Assembly: GCA_963744305.1 (NCBI GenBank)
Contig: CAVUTF010000033.1
Span: forward strand, 1 to 64,000
DNA: 64,000 nt
DNA from: FEN-1219 sp963744305
GTDB lineage: Bacteria > Pseudomonadota > Gammaproteobacteria > Steroidobacterales > Rariloculaceae
Direction of reading: 5' to 3'
The position numbers and the translations under genes are program-made. This document shows, piece by piece, positions 48,665 through 58,873 of this stretch (the first letter of the stretch is position 1; every line of letters begins with the position of its first letter). The notes beneath the pieces are model-generated. The model was not told the origin of the DNA and did not search any database. It saw nothing but the letters and a program-made list of their open reading frames with translations.

Positions 48665-49108
48665 GTGCACGATAGACCGAGCTTGGTCCTTGGCTGGCGC
48701 GAGTGGTTGAGCTTGCCCGAGCTCGGGCTGTCGAGAATCAAGGCGAAGGTCGATACGGGCGCGCGCACGTCCTCGCTGCACGCATTCGAGCTCGAGCTGT
48801 TTCGCAAGAACGGCGCCGATTGGGTTCGTTTCCGAATTCATCCGAAGCAATACCGGCGCGACGTGGAAATCACTTGCGAGGCGCCGATCAAGGACCAGCG
48901 CGCGGTGACCGACTCAGGCGGCCACGAGGAGCTGCGCTATGTCATCCAAACCCCGGTGCGCATAGCCGAGCAGAGCTGGCCGATCGAGATCACGCTCGCG
49001 AGCCGCGACGACATGCGGTTTCGAATGCTGCTCGGCCGCACCGCGATTCGCGGCCGCGCAACCGTCGATCCGGACCACTCCTTTCTGACGCGCCGCAAGC
49101 GGGTTTGA
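48665..49108 (+). CDS. RimK-associated ATP-dependent zinc protease homologue (aspartic-protease fold)
   Basis: 148 residues from the GTG at 48665; the frame could extend further upstream, but the conserved part starts SLVLGWREWLSLPELGLSRI. The AKVDTGARTSSLHAFELELF segment carries the DTGA of retropepsin-like folds. Then RRDVEITCEAPIKDQRAVTD, SGGHEELRYVIQTPVRIAEQ and DMRFRMLLGRTAIRGRATVD. Members of PF05618 accompany RimK-type ligases; no RimK is present here. The name 'zinc protease' is inherited from the family and not evident from the sequence. Confidence 0.82.
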   Translation: MHDRPSLVLGWREWLSLPELGLSRIKAKVDTGARTSSLHAFELELFRKNGADWVRFRIHPKQYRRDVEITCEAPIKDQRAVTDSGGHEELRYVIQTPVRIAEQSWPIEITLASRDDMRFRMLLGRTAIRGRATVDPDHSFLTRRKRV

Positions 49109-49215
49109 GGCTCGTCCGCCGGGACGTGCCGAGTTAAGCCCCTGTTCAGGTAGGGGGGGCTAAGCTCGCACCTGCGATGAGGGAAATTGCGTCCGCGACA
49201 GCAGTTGGAGGCAGC

Positions 49216-50781
49216 ATGATTAGGGCAAATACCATCGATTTGGGCCGTTGGGTTACGGTCGCATTCACCGTGCTCATGCTCGCCGCTGCAGTCGTGTTGC
49301 TGCAGCCCGCCCGCGCGCAAGACGTCGCCGGGAATGCCGCGCCGCTCTCCGCCGAAAGGCTCGACGAGCTCGTTGGGCCGGTCGCGCTCTACCCTGACGA
49401 TCTGCTCGCGATCGTGCTGCCGGCGTCGACGTTCCCGCTGCAAATCGTGCAGGCCGCTCGCCTGCTCGAGGATCGCAAGCGCGACAGCAGCCTTGAGCCG
49501 GATGACGACTGGGATGACTCGGTCGTCGCGCTGCTGAATTACCCCGAAATCGTCAAGCTCCTGAACGACGATCTCGATTGGACTTGGGCGCTCGGTGAGG
49601 CGGTGTTGAGCCAACGCGCCGACGTGCTCGATGCGATTCAAGACTTTCGCGATCGCGCTTACGCCGCCGGTAACTTACGCACGGACGAGCGGCAAGTCGT
49701 GACGAGAGAGGAAGACGTAATCGAGATCGCCCCGGCGGACCCCGAAGTCATTTACGTGCCGTACTACGAGCCGCAGCGCGTCGTCGTCTATCAATCCGCG
49801 CCCGTGTATCACTACTACCCGTGGGCGTATCCGGTGTATTGCTATCCGTATCCGTACGGATATTCGTTCAGCACGGGATTCTTCTGGGGAGTGACGACGG
49901 CCTTCGCCATCGGCTGGCATAGCCACTATGTGCATGCGTACCCGTTCCACCATTACGGGCACCCGTACTACGGTCACTATTACCACAACCCGTACTACGT
50001 GAGGAACGGCGTCAACCACAACGTCAGCATCAGTCGCGAAGGCTATGTTTGGGAGCCCGGCTCCAGGAGCTCGGGGCGGCCGTTTGCGCGCACCGCTGAA
50101 GGCAGAGTCGTTGACGGCAATCGTTCCCCCGCTGCGCGCGACGCCTACGGCTACCGCGGGAGGACCGGTGCTACACCCGACAGCCGGACGTTCATGCGGC
50201 CGGAAACGAATCGCGGACAGGGTCAGGCCCAAGCTTCTCGCGAGACGCGGTCGAACGGCGCGCGCATCGAGCAAAATCCGAACATCGTGGCGCGCAGCGG
50301 CCGCGCGAGCAGCGACGCCGCGATCGGGCGTGTCTCGCCGGGCGTCGCGGCGCCGATCGCGAGTCCGCAGAGTGAGCTGCTGCGCCAGTATCGTCAGCCA
50401 CGGGCTCAGCAGAACGGTCAAGCTGAGCCGCAGCGTGCGCAGCCCGCAACGCCGCAGTATCGCGTCGGCCGCGGCATGGCGCAGGCCGAAGCGAGTACCC
50501 GCGGTTACGAGCGCGCGAGTCCGAATCCGGTCGAGCAGCGCCGCTCGGCGCCGAGCGTGAGCCGCAACAGTGCCCCGCCACGCTCTTTCGGCGGCATCGC
50601 AAGCACAGCGCCGAGCTATCGCGGCCAGAGCGCTGCGGGCGTCTCGCGCGGCCAGAGCGCCGCGGGCGTCTCGCGCGGCCAGAGCGCCGCGGGCGTTTCG
50701 CGCGGCCAGGGTCAAGCCCATCCTCAGTCCTCGGGCGGCGGCAGCCGCGGCGGTGGTTCCTACCGGCAGTCCATGCGCTGA
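49216..50781 (+). CDS. DUF3300 secreted protein with repeat-rich tail
   Basis: 521 residues. Start ATG 49216 has GGAGG five bases upstream. Signal peptide TVAFTVLMLAAAVVLLQPAR ends near ARAQ. DUF3300 core: RLDELVGPVALYPDDLLAIV, STFPLQIVQAARLLEDRKRD and DPEVIYVPYYEPQRVVVYQS. Next is a Tyr/His/Pro-rich segment of about 75 residues (SAPVYHYYPWAYPVYCYPYP, HSHYVHAYPFHHYGHPYYGH). The C-terminal 200 residues are Arg/Gln/Ser-rich and disordered, with three copies of GQSAAGVSR. A cell-envelope role is likely, but no function is known. Confidence 0.85.
   Translation: MIRANTIDLGRWVTVAFTVLMLAAAVVLLQPARAQDVAGNAAPLSAERLDELVGPVALYPDDLLAIVLPASTFPLQIVQAARLLEDRKRDSSLEPDDDWDDSVVALLNYPEIVKLLNDDLDWTWALGEAVLSQRADVLDAIQDFRDRAYAAGNLRTDERQVVTREEDVIEIAPADPEVIYVPYYEPQRVVVYQSAPVYHYYPWAYPVYCYPYPYGYSFSTGFFWGVTTAFAIGWHSHYVHAYPFHHYGHPYYGHYYHNPYYVRNGVNHNVSISREGYVWEPGSRSSGRPFARTAEGRVVDGNRSPAARDAYGYRGRTGATPDSRTFMRPETNRGQGQAQASRETRSNGARIEQNPNIVARSGRASSDAAIGRVSPGVAAPIASPQSELLRQYRQPRAQQNGQAEPQRAQPATPQYRVGRGMAQAEASTRGYERASPNPVEQRRSAPSVSRNSAPPRSFGGIASTAPSYRGQSAAGVSRGQSAAGVSRGQSAAGVSRGQGQAHPQSSGGGSRGGGSYRQSMR
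50620..50709 (+). repeat. 27-bp tandem repeat in the DUF3300 gene
   Basis: Three complete 27-bp units start at 50620, 50647 and 50674, followed by the first 9 bases of a fourth. Each encodes nine residues of the RGQSAAGVS type. The units differ at only two wobble positions, which points to recent expansion. Confidence 0.9.
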
Positions 50782-50968
50782 GGTCTCGGCCAACGGTGTC
50801 CGCAGCACGAGCACGATTGTGGCGCTCGTGCAACGACCCGTCTGACTTTCTTGCCCGATCGGTTGTTTGAGACCTACAATCCGCCCTCTCCCGGGGGCGA
50901 CGCTGCAAATTGCGCTGCAGATAGCGAACACAAACGCGGCCCGGGGACCACTCAAACGGGGGACCATC

Positions 50969-53525
50969 ATGAAACGCGAATCGTCCGTGACGGCCACGTC
51001 AGTAACCGAGAGCGCTCCGCGCTTGTCGCACCTGGCTTTGGCTTTGTCCGCAACTCTGACCGGCGCCGTGCTGTGCGCCGACGTCGCATCCGCTCAAGCA
51101 CTCGAGGAAATCCTCGTAACCGCCCGCTTTCGCGAGGAAAACCTTCAGCAGACGCCGCTCGCGATCAGCGCCATCAGCGCCGAGACCTTGGCTGCAAACG
51201 GCGCGACGAGCGTCATCGACGTTTCCGACTGGGCGCCGAACGTCGTGATCGACCAGCTCGGCTCGGGCTGGGGTCCCACGCTCGCCGCGACTGTTCGCGG
51301 CCTAGGCTACGGCGACTTCAAGGCGACGTCCGAGCCGACCATGACGATCTACGTCGACGATGTCGTGCTCGGCCGTCCAACCGGCGCAATCCTCGATCTC
51401 CTCGACCTCGAGCGCGTCGAAGTGCTGCGCGGTCCCCAGGGCACGCTGTTCGGCAAGAACGCGATCGGCGGTGTGATGCGCCTGATCTCGCGAAAGCCCG
51501 GCGAGGGCAACCAAGGCGGCGAGGTCGAGGTCACGGTCGGCGACTATGACCGCTTGGATGTGCGCGGTTCGTTCGAGACGACACTCATCGAGGAAAAGAT
51601 GTTCGCGCGCGTCTCGTTCGTATCGAAGCAGCGCGACGGCTGGCAAGACAACGTCGATTTCGCCTGCCAGATGATCGCCAACGGCACACCGCAGCTCGCC
51701 GGTTACAACGACGGCATCGTCGGTTGGAACGACCCCGACGGCCCGAACGGAACCCCCGCCGGTCCGGGCGGCGTGCCTCCCGCCGCAAACATCGTCGGGA
51801 CGCCGATCATGGGCGTCGTCGGCAGCACTGCGGACAACAACTTCGCGATTCCGTCACGCACGTCGGCTCGCGGCACCGATGAAGGCTGCGTCGTCGACAC
51901 GCTCGGCGAGGAGAACGTCCAGGCCGCCCGCGGGGTGCTGCGTTTCATCGGCAGCGACGCCTTCGAGGTCAACTTCGCGGTCGACGTGACGAATCAAGAG
52001 TCCGAAAGCCCCTACGATTTGCTCACGGCGGCGAGCCCCACTACCCCGCTCGCAATCCTGTACAACAACCAGGTCGCGATGGCGAACTGGGGCGTACCTT
52101 GGGATCAGCGTTTCCTGCCGCCGAGCGAAGAGCGTCAACTACGCAGGGTTCAACGATCTGTCGAACATCGACCAGGGTATCGAGACGCCGAACATCAACG
52201 ACGTTCGGCATTGGGGCGCGAGCACGACGTTCGACTGGAACCTCGAGAATATCGGCGTGAAGTTGATCCTTGCGCACCGCGAGTTCGATGCGCAATGGGG
52301 ACGGGACTCGGACGCTTCGCCGATGCCGATCAACCATACGCTCGACACCTTCAGAGACGATCAGGACACGGCCGAGCTGCGCGTCAGCGGGCAGCTGTTC
52401 AACGACAAGATGGAGTGGACCGCGGGCTACTTCTACTTCAATGCGGACGACCTCAACTCGAACATCTCGGTCCTGTACCCGTGTCTGACCCCAACGGCTT
52501 GTATCGATCGCGTCGACACGCAGACCACCGAGAACACCGGCGTCTTCGTCAGCACGGTTACGCAGCTCACGGATAAGCTGTCGTTGACCGTAGGCCTGCG
52601 CAACAGCGACGACAGAAAGGAGATCCTGCAGGAGCGTTTCAATCGCGCCGGCGTGTATTGCTGCGGATTCGAGACCACCACGTTGGTCGTAGCGGAGTCT
52701 TCGGAAACCGACCCGATGGTGAGCGTGTCGTACGACGTCAACGACAGCATCATGGTGTACGCGACGTATCAGGAAGGCTTCCGCGGCGGCGGCACGACGG
52801 CCCGGCCCACTGCGACGACGCGCGTCCCGTTCGGCCCGGAGACGCTCGACAACTTCGAGATCGGCATGAAGTCCGACCTGCTGGACGACCGGCTGCGCCT
52901 CAACGTGAGCGTGTTCGACATGGACTATCAGGACATGCAAATCGGTACCGCGGGTCAGGATCAAAACGGCTCTCCCGCCTGGACCACGGGCAACGACGGC
53001 GAAGCGACCATCAGAGGCGTCGAAGTCGAGCTCCAGTCCACGATCGGCGAGCACTGGCTGGTCGATGCGACGATCGGCAATACCGACTTCCAGTACACGC
53101 GCGTGCCGACACTGGCCGATTGCTTGGCGAAGGGCTTCCCGCAAGCGTCCTGCACCGGTCTCATCGTCATCGATAGCTCGCCCGGACGTACACCGGAGTA
53201 CAAGGTCTCGCTGAACTTCGGTTACACGACGAACCTCGACAGCGGCAGCCAGATCGGGATCCGGGCCGGCTTCAGCTACCAGGACGATGTGTACTTCGGC
53301 GCCAACAACGCCCCGCTGACGCTTGGGCCCGCGTACACGCTTGCCAACGCACGTATTACGTGGCTGTCACCGAATGGTGACTGGGAAGCGGCGCTGTTCG
53401 GCACGAACATCACGGACGAGCGCGCAGTCCAGAGCAAGCTGGACTTCTTGACCTTGTTCGGCACCGTGCAGACGACCTACGTTCGTCCCGAAGAGTGGGC
53501 GCTCGCGATCAAGAAGCGCTTCTAG
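50969..53525 (+). CDS. TonB-dependent outer-membrane receptor, frameshifted once
   Basis: About 852 codons. Signal peptide LSHLALALSATLTGAVLCAD ending near VASAQA. TonB-box-like EEILVTARFREENLQQTPLA, plug domain with IYVDDVVLGRPTGAILDLLD and VEVLRGPQGTLFGKNAIGGV, then a 22-strand barrel ending LPxxR-less IKKRF with the terminal Phe of outer-membrane proteins. An indel near 52130 splits PPSEE from KSVNYAGFNDLS. The ligand is unknown; such receptors in this lineage take up siderophores, glycans or terpenoid-like molecules. A good terminator follows 26 bases beyond the stop. Confidence 0.92.
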
Positions 53526-53551
53526 CCCGCGACATCGCTTGTTTGTTTGAT

Positions 53552-53585
53552 GGCGCCAACCGGCAACGGTTGGCGCCTTTCTTTT
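53552..53585 (+). terminator. Rho-independent terminator
   Basis: GGCGCCAACC (53552-53561) pairs perfectly with GGTTGGCGCC (53568-53577) around a 6-base loop and is followed by TTTCTTTT. It ends the TonB-receptor transcript and, because the stem is symmetric, may also serve the convergent gene. Confidence 0.92.
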
Positions 53586-53589
53586 CCCG

Positions 53590-56386
53590 TCAGCCGTACG
53601 CGCCGACATGCAGGGCGATGAGGGCACTCGTCTCCACGATCAGCGCGTAGGCCTCCTCGATCGGATCGAAAATTTGCCGGTGCTCCGTCGCGTACCCGGA
53701 CGGTGCCGTGCCGACATACGTGTCGCGTTCCGCATAGACCTCGGTGTCGTCGGCCGCCTCCATCGCCGGAAAAATCCGTCGCAGCGTCTCGACGGTGTCG
53801 GGGATCTCCAGATGCAGGAGCTGCTCGATCAAGGCCCCGAGAGAAATCTCCAGTCTCGAGCTGAATTGCGGAATTTCCATCGCTTTGATGTACACGAATT
53901 GGATCACCGCAAGCCGCAACGTATGCAAACGCGTGAGAGCATCGGCCGACGACCAAGCACCGCTCGCGTGACGCTGCTCGAGCACGTCGTCGAGCTGAGC
54001 GGCATCCTGGCGCAGCGTGCGGACGAAGCTCGCCATTGCGTCGTGATCGAACGTGCCTTCGAGCACGCGTGAGACGCGGCGCAACGTCTTGTTCCAGTCG
54101 CGGTCGAGCGATTGATTGGCGCGATCGAGCCAGTATCCCGGGCTCATCAACTGCACATAGGCTTCAAACATCGTGATGTCCGATCGCTCACGCGCGGTCA
54201 GTGCGAGCGACAACAGGCGCTGCAAGCGCTCCGAGCGTTCGAGCACCGCCAGGAACGCTTCCGGCGAGGCCTGGGTCGCCTGGCCGAGGCCGGCGCAGCT
54301 GTTCACGAAATACGCGAGCTGCTGGACGATCGCGTTGTTCGGAATCGCGCGCAACTGCGCAATATCCGTGATCGCGTTCGCCGCGCGGCCGCCGCTCTGA
54401 CGCTGCATCGCGCGCGACCCGGTCGGGTACAAGAGGCTGCGGCCAATCGCGTTGATGAGCTCGAGGTAGCCGCCATGCTTCGTCAGTCGTTCCTGATAGT
54501 CCTTGAGCGTAAGGAAGAAATCGAGGCCCCAACCGCTGCGCTTGTACAAGGCGTCATCGTCGTCGCGATAGGCTGTGAGGCGCGCCGCGAGAAGCTCGGT
54601 GACCACAGCGAGGGCCGTGCGCTCCGACGCGAACCAGAGGTACCCTTCCCCGCCCTGAAAGCTCACCTCGTGCTTATGCGGGACAGCGAGCTGGTCGAGG
54701 TGTCTGCGCACCTCGCGCGAGTGCGTATACAGAAATCGATCCGCGAGACTGCGCGGGTGCGCACCTCGGCCAATCGACTCCCCGTGCGTATCGAAGAGCA
54801 GCAGCTGGATATCCTGCAAGCCACGCGCGTTCCAGAGGCGAATCAAGCGCAACTTGAACCGTTCGATCGCAAGCGCCGCAGCAGGCTGACCGATATAGCG
54901 TCCCGAATCGGAGAATCCGAGTTGGATGCAGAAACGTCCCTGCGCACGAATGTACGAAAGGAAATGCGGGTTATCGACGAGCTCGCTGATCACTCGATCC
55001 CCGTGATGGAGCCCGTCGGCTGTTTCGAAGAGCGGCGAGATCTCGACGAGCGCTTCCACCCCGAACAGGCGCGCGTAGTACAGCGCCGCGAGCAGGGTGA
55101 ACGGCGTATCGGACTCTGCTATCAGGAGGCGAATCGGCGTTCGCCCGTCGAAATGCTTTTGAAACTGTGCGGCCAGCATGAAGACGCGCTTCGCCGTCGT
55201 CTGCTCGCGCGCGACCGTCCCGTAGTGCACGTTGACCGCGCTCACGGTGTCGAGGAGCCGCGACACCTCCGCGAGGTAGTGACGGCGCGAGCCGCTGCGG
55301 CCCGGTGCGCTCTTCATCGAGATTTCCGGACGAATCGCGTTGTGGAGCTGCACCGAGTTCAGGCGGAAATGCACGCGCGCGAGCCCGAGGCCGCTCGACC
55401 GCCACTCGGAGCGAAACACGATGAGGTCCTTGCAAAGCTCGGCGGAGGCGACGCTGTCGATTGCCTCCGCGAGCGCGCGGTCGATCGTGCCGATGGCCTC
55501 CTGCTTCAGCGCGCGCTTTTCGAGCGCAAGCCGATTCAGCGAGCCTAAGCGCGTCGTGAGCTCCGACTCCCGACCGAGCGCCTCGAGGCCGATACGGAAG
55601 CAGTCAGTGAACACGTCGAGGCTGCGGCCAATCGCGTCGAGCCCCGCCGCGGCCTCGGTCGTCGAGTCGCGATGACGAGCGCGCAACTCGCCCAAGCTTG
55701 CTGCGAGCTCATCGAGACCGGAAAGCGCGAGCTGATAGCGGCAGCTCAAGCTCTTGCTCCAGCCGATGTCGGTGCGTCCGTCGAGGTCGAATCCGACCCA
55801 CGTCGCGACGGTGATGAGGGACGGGTCGACGCGGCGATAGTCTTGGGGGTAGAGGCGCGCGGCGACTTCGATCGCGACTCGCAGGACGCGCCGCGCTGCC
55901 TTGCGCAAGTTGCGGATGGCCGCCGTCGAGGAGTCGAGCTCTTCCTGTAGCGTAGGCGCCGCGGCGCGATGCACGGTGAAGGAGGGAGTGCCGGACAGAC
56001 TCACGCCGTTCGGTCGCGCGCCCGCACCGACGGTAAGCATTTGCAGCACCGCCTCGGTCGCCGGCGCGGATAGCGAGAACGTGGGATGGGCGGTCAGCAC
56101 GATCCCTGCGAGCTCGCGGCCGAGCTGCTCTTGAAAGCGTTCGAAGCTCACTAGGTGCGCCGTCGGCATGCGCGAGCGCCAAGAACAGCGCCTCGAGGCG
56201 GGCCTCGTTGTCCGCTTCCTCGAGAGACGTGAGCTGCCGCAGCATGCCGTCGACGCGGGCCTGCAGCGCCGGCATGCTCGCATCGGCAATCTGCTTGCGC
56301 ACGTCTGCGAGGCTCGAGCGCCCATGCAGGAGCTCGAACGCGACGCTCCACGCCTTGTCGAGGTGATTGTCCCGAGGTGCGAGCAT
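53590..56386 (-). CDS. Phosphoenolpyruvate carboxylase homologue with diverged active site
   Basis: About 932 codons, PEPC-sized, starting MLAPRDNHLDKAWSVAFELL; one indel near 56165 separates LAHADGA from HLVSFERFQEQLGREL. The LTAHPT motif is kept (GIVLTAHPTFSLSAPATEAV). The GYSDSxKDxG motif reads LGFSDSGRYIGQPAAALAIE, the FHGRGGxxxRGGGP motif reads LLFDTHGESIGRGAHPRSLA, and the EQGE region reads EVSFQGGEGYLWF. Key substrate-binding Lys and Arg residues of true PEPC are therefore missing. It probably keeps the TIM-barrel-like fold but lacks normal carboxylation. Function unknown; convergent with the TonB receptor gene. Confidence 0.75.
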
Positions 56387-56610
56387 CGCGCAGGGTCCCC
56401 CGCCCGTATCTCTGCCGCGATGCAGCTTCTATGCCAGCGAGTCAGAGGTACGTTGCCGGCGTTATCGAAGGCGTTCTTGCCCCGTGTTGGGGCCCTGTGA
56501 TCTGCGGCTGCCTAGAACGGGTGCGCGCTGCACGCGTAGGGATAGTAGAATTCGCGCGAGTCAAACAGTCCGCGCACTGCCGTGCCGCCAACATTCCGAG
56601 GACGCCCTTC

Positions 56611-57819
56611 ATGCACTCCACCGCGCGGATTGCCGCGGGCGCACTGCTCGCGCTCGCATTCGTGACCGAGGCTCGCGGCCAAGGCACGAGCGACGCGACA
56701 CCGTTCACGATCGACGTTCCGGACCGCGTGCTCGCGGACTTGCGCGACCGGCTCGAGCGCACGCGTTGGCCGGATCAGCTGCCGGGCACGGGCTGGGACT
56801 ACGGCGCAGATACCGCGTATCTACGCGAGCTCGCCGACTATTGGCAAAACGACTTCGATTGGCGCGCGCAGGAGGCGAAGCTCAACCGCTTCGCGCACTT
56901 CCGCGCGGGCGTAGACGGCGAGCGTATCCACTTCATCCACGAGCGCAGCGCCGATCCGAATGCGATTCCGCTGCTGCTCCTGCACGGCTGGCCGAGCTCT
57001 TTCGTCCAGATGCTCGACATCATTCCGCTGCTCACGGATCCCGCGGCGCACGGTTTGGAGGACGCTCCGAGTTTTCATGTCGTCGCGGCGTCGTTGCCGG
57101 GTTTCGGCTTCTCCGATCCCCCGCAGCGAACGCGCGTCGGTTTCGCGACGAGTGCCGCGGTGCTAGCCAAGCTCATGACCGAGGTGCTCGGGTACCAGCG
57201 CTACGGTGTCCGCGGCAGCGATCTCGGCGGCGTGATCGTCCAGCAAATCGCGCTGAACCATCCCGAGCAAGTGATCGGCGTGCATCTCACTGGCATCATC
57301 GGCGCCGCCGGCGGGCAGCCGCCGTTCACGCCGGCGGAAGCTGCGTTCGTCGATGCGACCCGCGCGGTCGAGCCGGAGCTCGCCTACGCGCGCTTGCAGA
57401 TGTCCAAGCCGCAGACACTCGCGCACGCGCTGACCGACTCGCCGGTGGGGCTTGCGGCGTGGATCGTCGAAAAGTTTCGCGCGTGGGGCGATACGAACGG
57501 CGACGTCGAAAGCCGCTTCGACAAAGATGATCTCCTCACGAATTTGACGATCTATTGGGCGACCGGGACCGCCGCTTCGTCGGTCCGGATGTACTACGAG
57601 TTCGTGCGCGAGCCGCTCAAAGTCGGCCGCGTCGAGACACCGGTCGGCATGCTCATGAGCCACAAGGATCTGTTTCCGGCTGCCCCGCGCGAATGGGGCG
57701 AGCGGCTGTTCAATGTCGTGCGCTGGACCGACACGCAGGTCGGCGGCCACTTCCTCGAGTGGGAGGAGCCCGAGCTCGTCGCGCGCGAGCTGCAAGCGTT
57801 TTTCGCTGAGCTCGAATGA
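56611..57819 (+). CDS. Secreted epoxide hydrolase, alpha/beta fold
   Basis: 402 residues, intact. Signal peptide STARIAAGALLALAFVTEARG. The N-terminal epoxide hydrolase region (PF06441) is seen in LADLRDRLERTRWPDQLPGT and ELADYWQNDFDWRAQEAKLN. The alpha/beta core has the oxyanion HGWPSSFVQMLDIIPLL, nucleophile GVRGSDLGGVIVQQIALNHP and the catalytic His in VGGHFLEWEEPELVA. It converts an epoxide to a diol; the epoxide is unknown. A signal peptide is unusual for this mostly cytoplasmic family. Divergent from the PEPC homologue with a 224-base gap. Confidence 0.88.
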   Translation: MHSTARIAAGALLALAFVTEARGQGTSDATPFTIDVPDRVLADLRDRLERTRWPDQLPGTGWDYGADTAYLRELADYWQNDFDWRAQEAKLNRFAHFRAGVDGERIHFIHERSADPNAIPLLLLHGWPSSFVQMLDIIPLLTDPAAHGLEDAPSFHVVAASLPGFGFSDPPQRTRVGFATSAAVLAKLMTEVLGYQRYGVRGSDLGGVIVQQIALNHPEQVIGVHLTGIIGAAGGQPPFTPAEAAFVDATRAVEPELAYARLQMSKPQTLAHALTDSPVGLAAWIVEKFRAWGDTNGDVESRFDKDDLLTNLTIYWATGTAASSVRMYYEFVREPLKVGRVETPVGMLMSHKDLFPAAPREWGERLFNVVRWTDTQVGGHFLEWEEPELVARELQAFFAELE

Positions 57820-57829
57820 AGCCGTGTTG

Positions 57830-57866
57830 GGGGTCAGGCACGGGGTCAGGCACCGTGCCTGACCCC
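57830..57866. repeat. GGGGTCAGGCAC hairpin element at a convergent junction
   Basis: GGGGTCAGGCAC occurs at 57830-57841 and again at 57842-57853, followed by C and the complement GTGCCTGACCCC (57855-57866): a perfect 12-bp stem. It starts 11 bases after the epoxide hydrolase stop and ends 9 bases before the stop of the opposing gene. Confidence 0.9.
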
Positions 57867-57874
57867 AGCGTCGC

Positions 57875-58732
57875 TCAGCCGCCGTCGAGGCCTAGCTCGG
57901 CCTCGATCAGCGCCCTCGCTTCCGGCGTGAGCTCGATTGCGGCGAAGGTCGTGCCGTTGGGCGCGCCGGCCGCGATCCACCACTCGATGATCTGCGTTTG
58001 TCGGGGCGTCAGCGGCGTCTTGCCTTCCGCCGGCATGAACTCGTCGCTATCGGGATCCTCCGTGATGCGCCGATAGAGCTCGCTCAGCTCCAGGTTGCCC
58101 GGCACGATCACGCGGCCGCTCTCGCCGCCGCGCATCACGCCCTCGAAGCTCATCAGAACGAGCCCGCTCTCCTGCTTGTCCTCGTTGTGGCAGCTTTCGC
58201 AGCGCGAGTTGAATATCGGGCCCACGACGTCCGCGAATGGGTCGGCTTCCTCGAGCGACGTGATCTGCCGCCGCGCCTGCAGGCCCGCGAGCGCGCGCAG
58301 CGGCTGCGGCGCGTACTCGACGAGAAACGTCGAGCCGTGAGTAAGATTCCCGCCGAAGTGGCCGGTGATGAACGCGAGAAACAGCAAGAGGATCGACGCC
58401 GGAAAGAACACCGGCTTGTAGCTCGCGGCGTAGTGGCTCGCGCGCAGCACTGCGACCACGGTTGCGACGAGCGCAAGCGCCGTGCCGAAGTTGCGGTGCT
58501 GATAGGCCGACGAGCCGACGAAATCGCCCTCCGCGAAGTGCATATAGCCGAGCGTCACGGTGACGAGCGCGGTCACGGCAGTCGCGCCCCAGAGGAACGG
58601 CAACGCCGCCTCGAGATGTCGGTACTTCTCCTTGCGCGCAAGCCACTCCATCACGAACAGCACGCAGATGATGCCGAGCGGCAGATGCAGGACCAAAACG
58701 TGAAAGCGGCCGAGGAAATAGATGAAGTCCAT
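57875..58732 (-). CDS. Membrane protein with cytochrome c-type domain (DUF2231-like)
   Basis: 285 residues, intact. Five or so membrane helices in the first 170 residues (FHVLVLHLPLGIICVLFVME, ATAVTALVTVTLGYMHFAEG, FGTALALVATVVAVLRASHY), with histidines that resemble the DUF2231 pattern. A periplasmic haem c domain follows with CESCHNEDKQESGLVLMSFE and the axial Met region EFMPAEGKTPLTPRQTQIIE. The start at 58732 is the ATG before DFIYFLGRFHVLVLH. It is likely an electron-transfer subunit; its proximity to a PQQ dehydrogenase operon suggests, but does not prove, a link. Confidence 0.8.
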   Translation of the reverse strand: MDFIYFLGRFHVLVLHLPLGIICVLFVMEWLARKEKYRHLEAALPFLWGATAVTALVTVTLGYMHFAEGDFVGSSAYQHRNFGTALALVATVVAVLRASHYAASYKPVFFPASILLLFLAFITGHFGGNLTHGSTFLVEYAPQPLRALAGLQARRQITSLEEADPFADVVGPIFNSRCESCHNEDKQESGLVLMSFEGVMRGGESGRVIVPGNLELSELYRRITEDPDSDEFMPAEGKTPLTPRQTQIIEWWIAAGAPNGTTFAAIELTPEARALIEAELGLDGG

Positions 58733-58873
58733 GCGGCGGACACCCGTCTTCCGTCTTATTCGTGGGTCCCTACGATAATGAGCGACCGGCGCAAGTTCCA
58801 GGCTTGACACGCGGCCCGTTGAGCTCGGCGATCCAAAGTTTCGTCAAGGATCGACGCGGGTCATCTGCGCGCA

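Noticed and set aside
49675..50997. Long minus-strand open frame (440 codons)
   Set aside because: Antisense to the DUF3300 gene; low-complexity Ala/Arg/Thr composition mirrors the repeats on the other strand.
54112..55548. Long plus-strand open frame (478 codons)
   Set aside because: It is antisense to the PEPC homologue, has Arg/Glu-rich composition typical of the mirrored frame of GC-rich genes, and shows no motif.
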